Below, piece after piece: positions 53,982-61,500 of a stretch of 64,000 nt of DNA. The first letter of the stretch is position 1. Each line of letters opens with the position of its first letter. This DNA is from Certhia americana (lineage: Eukaryota; Chordata; Aves; Passeriformes; Certhiidae): positions 91,895,991-91,959,990 of the forward strand of contig CM031857.1 of NCBI GenBank assembly GCA_018697195.1. Direction: 5' to 3'. The translations under genes were made by a program, and so were the position numbers. A model generated the notes under the pieces. It was given only the letters and a program-made list of their open reading frames with translations, did no database searches and was not told where the DNA came from.

Positions 53982-56900
53982 CTTTGCTAGACTTCCTCCT
54001 TGCACTGAACTTTGTTGCTTGTGATCTTTCCCAGCTAGGTAACATTTCATGTTCCTGGCACTCCTTATCCTGCTGCAACTACCCATTTCTGTATTTTGTA
54101 TCCAACTGGGTTTTTTAATCTGCAGGAAATTCACTCTTTCATGCCTTCAGTTGCTCATTCTGTTCCTTCTCTTACTGGAAGGCAAGCACAGGTTTATGAT
54201 CAGAAGCACACCCTCAAGGCAGTTCTGGCCTCACCAGCAAGCAGAATTATCTCCTGAAATAACACCATCTACTGGAACACCTATCCTTAGACCTGAACTG
54301 AGATCTTCAAGCAAAACTGTAAGTAGTAGAACCAAACCTGATACAATGGAGCCAAAAAGCTGGGACTGTTGTGGAATAAAGTAAATAAAATAGGGATGGT
54401 GTACAGTAGCACTACAGCCACTTTGAGTAGGGATCATGCAAAACTCTGAGCTGGGCCAGAGCACCACACCCAACTGTGCCTGGCAAAGTCCACCTCTTCA
54501 GCTCTAGCCACTGGCTTAAGACTTAATTACAAGATACAATGACAGATCTGAGGAAAAATTACTTAATCCTTCAAAAACCTTGACTCATTAAGCAGAAGGA
54601 ATTTAAACTCTGGAGAAAAGTAAGCAATAGCTCCAAAAAAACCTCCTGAGACCAAAAGGTACCTACCAAATTTGCAGACAGTATAAAATTGAAGGAATTG
54701 TATTGTATACCAACTTTAACACCTGGATAAAACTTATAAAGCCGCGACTGGAACTAAGAAAAGACTCAGTTGCCAAACTTAACAGAAAGAGACTTAGTTG
54801 TTGCTGTGATTATCAGAGGCAAATACATCTTCAGAAGCACATAGCTCTGGAACCTGAACTCATGTATGTAAAGCATTAGGCTTTATTCCCATTTCTTCAT
54901 GTTCACGTACACTCAGGCCTCCAATGACTTTAATAGTCTTTTAATAGTCTAATTATTAATAATTTAACTTAATGAAATATGTTTGTGGCCTTGAAGATTT
55001 GAATATGATAAATGTCTTACTCTTTAAATAATGTAATTGACCTCCTTTGGCCCAGACTGCATATTTACACAAACATGCACATACACGAACATTTACGCAC
55101 ACACAAACCCTTATTCTGTATTAACTGAATAAAATGTTGCTGCTGCATATGATCAAGAAGCAAATGACAAAAGATAAAGTGGAAATAGCTTTGCATTCAT
55201 ACTGGATGGCATTTAAAAGAAAGGAAAAAGAGACAGTCACATTCCAGTTGAATGCCCCTTTTAAATCTCCAACCCCATCCCTAAGACTGCTATTTAGAAT
55301 CTATTTCCCAAGAATGCTATTCAAAGAAAGTTTTTGTCTAGAAGTGCACAGTAATTCTGAGCATGTTAATATCATGTTTTTCCTGTACATACATGCAGAG
55401 CCTTGACAAGGTGTCAATAATATTTTAACAGGTCTTATAGCACTGCTTGAATAGCACCCTTGATAGCTCAGAAAATTACATAAAACCCCCTCGTGTAATG
55501 TTCCACCAAACCAGACAGCTGCTTATGATTTTGATGTAAGTGATCCAATCACTCTGAACAAAGAATACAGTTAATGCTTCAGCCAATTTCCTTAGGGTTT
55601 TTTTAGCCAGTGACAGTAAACAAACAATAATAAAAGTATTATATTTTATAAAATTTTTAAAAATTATAGATCTTCATCTAGAGCAATTATCTAGGAGATT
55701 TTTTTTGTTGGTATGCATTCTAAGAAAAACAAGTAGCCTAATAAAATGAGAAGAAAATACTAATTTTGTGATATAAGAATTTGTATAACTTTGCTAAGTT
55801 TTTTCATAAAAAAACTTTCAGAGGTACAGTTATTGCATATGAGTTCAGTTTATGAATTGCAAGAGCTCATGGCAAGAAATAACCTTCAGTAGAGTGTAAG
55901 AATTTATGTTCCAAATCAAACTGCTCCAGACAGTTCCCTTTTCTTCTCTAAAATGCTACTGAATAGCACAGATGCTACAAACATGATATTAAAGTCCAAG
56001 TATTCCATGCACACTTATTTCTTTGCCCTGTTTTTGCCAGTATCAAAATACAAGGGTTTGAACCCTCTTCTAAAATTATACTGATAAAACAGCCAACTAA
56101 TATTACCATTTCTTAAAAACCTTAAACCTTGTTTTTTTACCCAGTATAAACTGCAGTGCAATTGTTTCATCATTACTACAATCATGGCTAACCTCAAACT
56201 TCATGACAATTTTTAAACTAAGATTTATAGGAGATTTTTTTACACACTAAAATGATTTCAGCCAAACAAAGAGACGGTTCTGAGTATTTTACATTTCTTC
56301 ATGCCTCCAACCAGTTTGTTATTTCTCTCTTTCCCTCTGCTTTGAAACAATGTAATTAAATATTTTCCATCATTCTGAGAGGAAGACATTCAGAACTGCT
56401 TAAAGCCATCTTCTGATTTTTTCATGGCAGCTGTCTCAACCAAAATATTTAAGTCAGGCCACTTGCTACCTACAGCGAGGTTGGAACAACAAAAATTAAG
56501 GTATTAGAATAATAAAATTGGGGTAATTATAAAGAGTAGAATGCAATTCTGTTGACTCATGCCTAGTAACACAATAGCATTAAACAAACAGTACCTCAAC
56601 TCCTCTTCCCTTGAACTACCTCATACAAGTTTGTGTAACAAACTTACACAACCAAATTACTTAACTTCTCTATGATTCTTATATTGTCTCCACCAGGATT
56701 TGATGTCAAGCTGACTTTAGAGACCTGAAGCTGAATTTTTCTTAGGCCGTTTTACACAAAAAGAAACATGAAAGATTAAATGCTTCTCTTCTCCATTTGC
56801 AGCACAAACAGCTTTCCTCCCTCACATTTCTATCACTGTTTCTCCAAGTCCTGAGATAATCTTTTACAGATACCCCCAAATCTAAAGAAACGTAGATGTC

Positions 56901-58368
56901 CACTTTGCTGTCTCATGCCATTTCCATCTATAGGTTAAATCCCAGACCCCTGTATGGAAAGAGCATAAAGACTCAAACAAACAAAAAAAACCCCTCTAAG
57001 CCCAAGAGTATTAAAAACCATTTACAGAAAAAGGTACTAGAAGAGGGTCATTTGAAAGAAAGCAAACATGTAGGGATTTCACTGCGGGGGTTAAAAATGT
57101 CTTGCTGAATTTTAATGACAAAAACTTACCTTCTTTCTGCCTATACTGTAATGTAAATTTGCAGCTTGATTTTTCCAGCTGGGGTTGGAATATAGTTACA
57201 TGTATTAATAATGAAAGTGAAAGTTCAGAGTATTTGGTAACTAGAAGGGTTTTTTGCCTTCATAATATTATGAGTAAAGCTCACAAACATGCCACAACAT
57301 TGCTGTTAAAATGAAATTTGAGTTCCTGAAAGAAGCTAACACTATAGAAAAAAATCTATTGTGATCCTCTTTGTTAAGAATACTCAAAATGTCTTTAATC
57401 CAATGCAACAAGACAAAAAGGAGAGGGGTGTGTGAAGCAAAAAGAACACTTATCCTGCTAGAATGTGCCCTATAGCTAACCTCCAAGAAGCTATGGTTCT
57501 GTCTTGCACCACAAGCAAGGCCCAAACTAACAGCTGCTTCAGCACAAGGGTCATCAGAATATAAGTATACAGCAAAAGCTTGTGAAAGCTGACTTCTTTC
57601 ATCAAATTCTCACCTCAATACTTTTTCCTCAAGGTGATACAGGGCATCTTCTATGCAAATTTAAGGTCTGTCCAAAATCTGAGCAACCTACATCACGTTA
57701 ACTAAGCATCCTATTTCTTACAGAAAATAGTAATTTTTGTAAAACTCGCACTTCTTTCGTATCACTCAAAAGTAAAGCTAAGGGTGTAATACCATTATGA
57801 AGCTTAGTATATACAGGCTTTTTACAGAGCTAAGTTACAATGCACCAACTGTCTAAGAAGCCTAAGTCACGTCAGTTATGCCACAATTTCACAAATTTTT
57901 TTGATCTCAACATTTTTAAAACAAAGACAACAATCAGTATAATTTGGTTTACATAGAGTCCAGCATGTGTTCTTTCAATGAAAAAATTCAAGTACTAAAA
58001 AATTCTCTCAACTATTATCGAATAGTTGATAATACACTGCCAAAAGTGACAAGCTGTCCTTCCTGATCAAATGGAACAGCTTTGTTTTATGGGGCATTTT
58101 GTCTTTTTTTTTTTAAAGTGCATTTTTTTTCTCAAACAAGTTCTATTACACTGAACATGTCAAAAGAGATGTCACAGCTTTACAACTCAAGTGTATGTTA
58201 AATACATTTTTGTATCAGACTCAAAAGACCACAAAGTTAACATACCTGTGTTCTGTAAGAACATTTACTGCTGATGGGTGGTTGGCACAGTATGTAAGGT
58301 ATAAGCTTTTCATTTGTGGCATCAAATTTAGAAAACATCCTCCAACCCTCTGCTGAGCTTCAGGCAAC
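19313..58368 (-). CDS. ARHGEF7: ARHGEF7 (beta-PIX), C-terminal 14 coding exons, partial at 5' end
   Basis: Rho guanine nucleotide exchange factor 7 activates Rac1/Cdc42 and forms a scaffold with GIT proteins and PAK kinases at focal adhesions and synapses. Fourteen minus-strand exons with AG acceptors and GT donors join in consistent phase: 58368-58246, 48833-48695, 47784-47725, 46563-46417, 44588-44502, 42216-42138, 40782-40643, 40006-39782, 38744-38651, 35846-35757, 32592-32416, 23257-23158, 22545-22491 and 19435-19313. They total 1,639 bases, that is one split-codon base plus 545 codons and a stop. In order they encode the C-terminal DH half, PH, a proline/basic linker, the GIT-binding helix, a serine-rich insert, a coiled coil and the C-terminus DETNL. 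That terminus and the motif [17 protein letters not shown] identify beta-PIX rather than the paralogue ARHGEF6; this rests on remembered family sequences, not a search. The SH3 domain, the N-terminal DH half and the main promoter are outside the window. Confidence 0.97.
19436..22490 (-). other. ARHGEF7 intron between the two coiled-coil exons
   Basis: The only recognised element is the CR1 copy at 20,330-21,067. The rest is AT-rich with no coding signal. Confidence 0.85.
20330..21067 (-). mobile_element. CR1 LINE, 5'-truncated, minus orientation
   Basis: The element has the same orientation and subfamily as the copy at 1,972-2,872. Minus-strand remnants include [18 protein letters not shown] and [16 protein letters not shown]. 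The 3' end is near 20,333, and the 5' truncation is near 21,067. It lies in the sense orientation of ARHGEF7 inside an intron. Confidence 0.92.
22491..22545 (-). CDS. ARHGEF7: ARHGEF7 exon: first half of coiled coil
   Basis: The exon has 55 bases, one base plus 18 codons reading [18 protein letters not shown]. The acceptor is CATTTTAG and the donor GTTGGT, a weaker donor than its neighbours. The heptad pattern of L, V and L marks the start of the coiled coil, which in beta-PIX forms a parallel trimer. Confidence 0.95.
22546..23157 (-). other. ARHGEF7 intron
   Basis: This 612-base intron is AT-rich. A 65-codon plus-strand frame at 22,933-23,130 shows no known domain. Confidence 0.85.
23158..23257 (-). 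CDS. ARHGEF7: ARHGEF7 exon: acidic segment before coiled coil
   Basis: The exon has 100 bases, two bases plus 32 codons plus two bases, from [16 protein letters not shown] to GQTVIEE. The acceptor is TTTATAACAG and the donor GTAAGAA. It links the GIT-binding region to the coiled coil. Confidence 0.96.
26295..26475. repeat. G/T-rich low-complexity tract
   Basis: Runs of TTGTTG, TTTGTTTG and G4-G6 blocks occupy most of 180 bases, interrupted by a short C-rich segment. Confidence 0.85.
27330..27425 (-). mobile_element. CR1 LINE 3' fragment, minus orientation
   Basis: The plus strand shows CTAGACCAGGTTGCTCAAAG, then TGCCTTGAGCACTCCCAGGG and ATGGGGCATCCACAATTTCT, the reverse complement of the CR1 3' region. 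Confidence 0.85.
29196..29297. repeat. A/C-rich low-complexity tract
   Basis: A run of A residues passes into AAAC/AACC units and an eight-base C run. It resembles a decayed poly-A tail or simple-repeat expansion. Confidence 0.85.
32378..32415 (-). CDS. ARHGEF7: ARHGEF7 alternative C-terminus by read-through of insert exon
   Basis: If the donor at 32,415 is skipped, the frame continues from ...MGSTSR into [11 protein letters not shown] and stops. The resulting protein would lack the coiled coil and the DETNL PDZ ligand. I recall a mammalian ARHGEF7 isoform with this kind of tail, which would argue for function rather than chance, but I cannot confirm it here. A polyadenylation signal just downstream in transcript sense was not obvious. 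Confidence 0.6.
32416..32592 (-). CDS. ARHGEF7: ARHGEF7 alternative serine-rich insert exon
   Basis: The exon is 177 bases, a multiple of three, so inclusion or skipping both preserve frame. The acceptor is CATCCTTAG and the donor GTAAGAG. It encodes [16 protein letters not shown] through [16 protein letters not shown] to [10 protein letters not shown], rich in Ser and Asp. As I recall, a matching insert is alternatively spliced and enriched in brain in mammals. If the donor is not used, reading continues to a TAA at 32,378 (see the separate entry). Confidence 0.93.
32593..35756 (-). other. ARHGEF7 intron
   Basis: This is AT-rich sequence with short A/T runs and no recognised element or exon. 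Confidence 0.8.
35757..35846 (-). CDS. ARHGEF7: ARHGEF7 exon: GIT-binding helix
   Basis: The exon has 90 bases, from [17 protein letters not shown] to [10 protein letters not shown]. The acceptor is GATTCTAG and the donor GTAAGTT. The segment [19 protein letters not shown] is the helix known to bind GIT1/GIT2. The exon ends with a single A. Joined to the insert exon this gives NSTWQG; joined directly to the exon at 23,257 it gives NSSSRKESA. Both joins stay in frame. Confidence 0.96.
35847..38650 (-). other. ARHGEF7 intron
   Basis: No recognised repeat or exon. Confidence 0.8.
38651..38744 (-). CDS. ARHGEF7: ARHGEF7 exon: basic linker ([12 protein letters not shown])
   Basis: The exon has 94 bases, 31 codons plus one base, from [15 protein letters not shown] to SDEEFALRK. 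The acceptor is CCTGTACAG and the donor GTAAGAG. It encodes a strongly basic stretch followed by an acidic/serine segment. The leftover base A joins GT of the next exon to make serine. Confidence 0.96.
38745..39781 (-). other. ARHGEF7 intron
   Basis: A short CAAA-rich tract lies near 39,205-39,256. Otherwise nothing was recognised. Confidence 0.8.
39782..40006 (-). CDS. ARHGEF7: ARHGEF7 exon: proline-rich linker
   Basis: The exon has 225 bases and 75 codons in phase 0, from [14 protein letters not shown] to SAALCYKE. The acceptor is TTGACAG and the donor GTGAGAT. The translation is rich in Pro, Ser, Thr and His, with [20 protein letters not shown] near its end. It is a disordered linker between PH and GIT-binding regions. 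It is the most GC-rich coding exon of the series. Confidence 0.96.
40007..40642 (-). other. ARHGEF7 intron
   Basis: No recognised element. Confidence 0.8.
40643..40782 (-). CDS. ARHGEF7: ARHGEF7 exon: PH C-terminal helix and start of linker
   Basis: The exon has 140 bases, from [16 protein letters not shown] to KPHSVPSHT. It ends at a codon boundary with donor GTAAGAG. The acceptor is [24 protein letters not shown] forms the amphipathic C-terminal PH helix with its conserved tryptophan. The remainder is the start of the flexible proline/threonine linker. Confidence 0.96.
40783..42137 (-). other. ARHGEF7 intron
   Basis: The intron contains a CR1 fragment at 41,870-42,085, close to the upstream splice donor. 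Nothing else was recognised. Confidence 0.8.
41870..42085 (-). mobile_element. CR1 LINE 3' fragment, minus orientation
   Basis: The plus strand runs AATCACAGTATGGCTGAGGC, CCCACTGCTCAAGCACAGAC, CCAGTGGCTTGGTCACCCTC and ACAATGAAAAAGCTTTTTCC, the usual order of a reverse-complemented CR1 3' end. Confidence 0.9.
42138..42216 (-). CDS. ARHGEF7: ARHGEF7 exon: PH domain middle
   Basis: The exon has 79 bases, 26 codons plus one base, from [15 protein letters not shown] to NAFEIA. The acceptor follows a run of about a dozen T residues (transcript sense) ending TTAAG; the donor is GTATTG. A CR1 fragment lies only about 50 bases beyond the donor inside the next intron. Confidence 0.95.
42217..44501 (-). 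other. ARHGEF7 intron
   Basis: No repeat family was recognised with confidence. Open frames at 43,160-43,946 on both strands lack known domains. Confidence 0.8.
44502..44588 (-). CDS. ARHGEF7: ARHGEF7 exon: PH domain core strands
   Basis: The exon has 87 bases and 29 codons in phase 0, from [15 protein letters not shown] to SGFIYQ. The acceptor is TTTTAACAAG and the donor GTAAAG. The run [16 protein letters not shown] is the typical paired beta-strand segment of a PH domain. Confidence 0.96.
44589..46416 (-). other. ARHGEF7 intron
   Basis: This is AT-rich sequence. No element was recognised. Confidence 0.8.
46417..46563 (-). CDS. ARHGEF7: ARHGEF7 exon: DH-PH junction and start of PH domain
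   Basis: This exon has 147 bases and 49 codons in phase 0, from [15 protein letters not shown] to MIQCAGSE. The acceptor is GTTTGTTAG and the donor [20 protein letters not shown] completes the long last DH helix. [21 protein letters not shown] opens the PH domain, which binds phosphoinositides and assists exchange. Confidence 0.96.
46564..47724 (-). other. ARHGEF7 intron
   Basis: No element was recognised. Confidence 0.8.
47725..47784 (-). CDS. ARHGEF7: ARHGEF7 exon: end of DH domain
   Basis: This 60-base exon encodes exactly 20 codons in phase 0, from [10 protein letters not shown] to TAFKNLS. It is bounded by TTTTTAG and GTAAGAG. It codes for part of the last DH helix. The short symmetrical exon agrees with the known beta-PIX sequence at nearly every residue. 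Confidence 0.95.
47785..48694 (-). other. ARHGEF7 intron
   Basis: No element was recognised. Confidence 0.8.
48695..48833 (-). CDS. ARHGEF7: ARHGEF7 exon: DH conserved helix ([18 protein letters not shown])
   Basis: The exon is 139 bases: one base plus 46 codons, from [11 protein letters not shown] to KELERHME. The acceptor is TGTACACAG and the donor [24 protein letters not shown] is the most conserved DH helix, equivalent to the LxxPxQRIxxYPLLL motif of Dbl-family exchange factors. The exon needs two bases from its upstream partner, a requirement met both by the exon at 58,246 and by the candidate alternative first exon at 53,092. Confidence 0.97.
51597..51613. repeat. Poly-T tract
   Basis: About 17 uninterrupted T residues. 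Confidence 0.95.
53092..53177 (-). CDS. ARHGEF7: Candidate alternative first coding exon of ARHGEF7
   Basis: A minus-strand ATG at 53,177 has A at -3 and follows an in-frame TAA about 20 codons upstream. It opens 28 codons beginning [13 protein letters not shown] and ending YYKQGPPSE, plus two bases GT before a consensus donor GTAAGT. The next exon, at 48,833, needs exactly two leading bases; the join makes GTT (Val) followed by [11 protein letters not shown]. The predicted product is about 533 residues with SH3 and most of DH missing, but PH, GIT-binding and coiled-coil parts intact. It sits inside the 9.4 kb intron between DH exons. Support is splice phase, reading frame and a promoter-like upstream sequence only; no transcript evidence is available here. 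Confidence 0.55.
53178..53330 (-). promoter_or_regulatory. Possible promoter of the alternative ARHGEF7 first exon
   Basis: Upstream of the candidate exon in transcript sense there is a TATA-like AATTAAAAG about 50 bases before the ATG (53,227-53,236). An adjoining CAGCTG E-box-like site follows (around 53,217-53,226). An ATF/AP-1-like TGATGTCA lies further up (53,291-53,298). The stretch is more GC-rich than the surrounding intron and includes a few CpGs. These are motif matches by eye only. Confidence 0.3.
53955..53981. repeat. Poly-T tract
   Basis: About 27 uninterrupted T residues, which read as poly-A in transcript sense. Confidence 0.95.
58246..58368 (-). CDS. ARHGEF7: ARHGEF7 exon: C-terminal part of DH domain ([10 protein letters not shown]...)
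   Basis: This is the first coding exon in the window. The acceptor is a pyrimidine stretch ending TTTTTAG and the donor is GTATGT. The exon starts with one base completing a split codon, encodes 40 residues from [10 protein letters not shown] to SAVNVLTEH, and ends with two bases (AG) that combine with T of the next exon into serine. It is DH-domain sequence, the helical catalytic module that engages Rac/Cdc42. The exon supplying the first two bases of its opening codon is not recognised upstream to 64,000. Confidence 0.96.
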
Positions 58369-58446
58369 CTAAAAACAGAGAAATAAAGATGAAAATACTG
58401 TAATACCAACCAGACAGAGAAATAAATTAAAGCCCAGAAAAGCAGG

Positions 58447-58550
58447 GTATACTGTGAGCTGAGTTCAGCTGGGGTAGAGTTTATTTTGTTCACAGAGGCT
58501 GGTAGGGGCCCGTGTTTTGGATTTGTGCAATGATGTAAGGGCGACAGAAG
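58447..58550 (+). mobile_element. ERVL-type LTR fragment, antisense to ARHGEF7
   Basis: GTTCAGCTGGGGTAGAGTTT, TTCACAGAGGCTGGTAGGGG and GTGTTTTGGATTTGTG match the start of the avian ERVL LTR seen at 5,884. The copy is truncated. It begins about 80 bases upstream of the DH exon's acceptor in transcript sense. Confidence 0.8.
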
Positions 58551-61500
58551 GGATGAAACTCTTCCTTTCTACAGAGCAGCTCCCACTTGAAGGACTAAGC
58601 CTCTTCAGCAGAAGGCTGTATGGCCAACTGTATAATCCACACTGAAGTGAACCAGCTAGCTACCATCAGTCCTAGATGACAAACTTATTCCTGACACCTT
58701 GTCTAAACTACTATACAACATGTTCAAAATGAAATGTTTCAATTTCTCCATGCACTTGCTCTCCTTCCATAAAGGCTGCATTGCCTAACACAAATATGCT
58801 GAATTTTTGCTTCTTTGCAAGACATGACAGTGGATTTTACTGTTGTTGTTAATCTTTTTAACTACTCTTAAAACCAGTATTTCACTCTTCACATCAGCTG
58901 TAAAGCTAAATGAGCCCTCACTGAGTATTGATGCACATATTGTTAGCACAGTCAAAGAGCTTCATTCTAAGATTAGTTCCAACAATTCTTTCTGTAAGAA
59001 TACTTTTTTCCTGAAGAAACTTTTTTTTAAAAAAAAGTCAGTATTTTCTGTAGTTGTCCCAGACATGTACATAACGTTCCTAAACATCAGTATTCAGCAT
59101 ATCCCCTTTAGCAAAAAGTGTCCAGCTTCCCAGGACAACCATTCTTGCAGCACAGGATGGTCCCAATCTGCTCAAACATAGTCATCTTGTCCCAGTCAAG
59201 ATTGTCCCAAGTCATAGCAGTCAAAATTCAAAGTTCATTCCAAATTCTCCCCCAAATTCCAAAACAGTAAGTCTGTCTCCTATTAAGCTGTTCAGTCCCT
59301 CTGCACAGTATAGGAAGACTACCCAAAATGAAGTAAAAATTGACTGTAGAGGTGTTCCAAATGTGACTCAGAGGAAACACACTCCCTGATTTGAGAACAT
59401 TTGTTATAGACACACAGAAAATGACAGCTGAATCCCCAGCGAATACATCACACCAGACAACATACCCAGGTCACAGTATCAACACTCCTTATATCAAAGG
59501 CTAAGGCTCATATTAAATCTGCATCTTTTATTTTTTAGAAGTTTACATTCTGAAGTCAATAGAGTGGCTGCTTTTGCAGGTGTTTAGGGGAAAACCAAGG
59601 GCATTCCCCAGCATACTGAGGGAATGCTATTCTTACAGCCTTGCCAAGCAGCATTTCCTGCCAAGCAGCTGGCCCCCTTTAATAAATCAAGCATGAGCTA
59701 ATAATATATTCTTCAAGCAATAGATGCAATAGATGCAGCCGAAGTCTCAAACTCAGAAGACATACTCAAGGCATATAACTCAGTATTAAATAGTAAGAGG
59801 CTCCAATACACAGTTGCTAAAAATGGTTAAATTCTCGTTTCATACTGTAGTGATGGGGGTGGAGGGTAAATTATGGCATCTGTGTCTTCTCAGTCTGCTG
59901 TTCTTTTAGCAGAATCAAAGACTGACATTATTCCCTTTCACATGTTGCACATGCATTGCCACTTTATACTGCACATTCTTTGTTGAATTAAGATAATTAA
60001 TAGACTTTGTAAGGGGGTGGTAACTTATCCCCTTTGACTTTTCTAATCCACATATTTTAGTTGCAAGTGCTCTAGTATTTTCAGCAGATAAACTATCTAT
60101 ATCTCCTTTACCTGCCGAGAAAACCCAACAATTTAATGCCTATCACCACATCATATAAATCTTTAGCAATTAATGTGTTCCATAAGCCCACATTATTTTA
60201 CAATTTATTCTGAAGTTATCGTCCCAACATTCTTCTCATATTTGGCACTTCAATTAAAGAGGAATTGCATACATATTTATTATACACATATTTACACATA
60301 TATACCAACTTCAGTTAAAAAAAAGGCCAGATACATGTTTTATTTCTGTTTGCAAATGTGAAAGAACCACAACAAAGCCTCTGCTGTTGGACACATGCTA
60401 GAGGAATCACCATGTGACTACATCTAAACTACCTAGCCTTGTCTGCTTGTTGGAGTTGCATCCAACAGCTATCAGTTCTGTTTCTCCAGACTTACAATGG
60501 ACACCCAGTGCAAGGTAATTTGAAGAAAGAAATAAAAAGTAAGTGCAATTGAACTCCAAAGGGTGCAGTATGTGAAGAAATGAAAAGTTATCTCCTGAGC
60601 CTTCACAGTTAACTGAAATAAGGGGCCACTTGGCAACTTTCTGAGCTACAGTTAGCACAAATAGAGGCACAAAACTTATGCAGTCCTTCAGTCTAATTTT
60701 CACCCTCTTCACTAGCATACCTTTCACTAATTGTCTAATTGTTTAAGCTCTCAGACATCTGTTACTATGCATGCTTGTTTCAGGCTATCTAAAGACACAG
60801 TGCTCAAATTCCCTTAATATCAATAGCCTTATTTCTGTTGATACTCATGACAAAAGTAAAGGATGATACTGGGACTTAAGAGACTTCATTTGTATCTTCA
60901 CTGCAAAACCAAACCCGAAATACTAATGAGTTTTGGACTAAATTTAAACAGTCTTCCCCTCACACTCTGGCCTCTCCCCTCTGCTTTTGTTGCTTGGGTT
61001 TAAGTTCCATTCCACTTCAGGATCATCCCAAACATGAAGTATCTGCTTGCACTTAAGCACAGAAAAAGACAACAGTTACTGTGAGTGCAAGAGCAGTGAC
61101 ATGAGGGAAGGAGAGGACAAACCCCAGCTTGTGTGCCATGTGCCCCTCCTTACTGAGAAATATAGCCATGAACTGACAGCTTCTATGTCCAGATGAATGG
61201 AAGAATCTTTTTTGGAGCAGTAGATCAAATCAGGTTCACTCTCCTCCTACAAATAACCCTTAGAGCAACATTTCCAATAGAGAACATTTAGATCAGGCCA
61301 GAGATCACCTGAAGGACACTGACTTAGTTCACAGAGACTCTTCTGCTGTGTGAACTACTGCAGAGCTGATCTTTGGCACAGGACCACAGACCCAGAATTA
61401 GACCTAGAGCACTGGACCACTTTTTGTCCTCAAGAAACCAGGGCACAGAGCACTCTTGCTATGTTTCACTGTCAGAAATCCGTTCTTTCACAGCTGAAGT

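Larger units (their letters stand above)
48834..58245 (-). other. ARHGEF7 intron, 9.4 kb, within the DH domain
   Basis: The intron contains the candidate alternative first exon and promoter at 53,092-53,330, and poly-T tracts at 51,597-51,613 and 53,955-53,981. The rest is AT-rich with no recognised repeat family. Confidence 0.8.
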
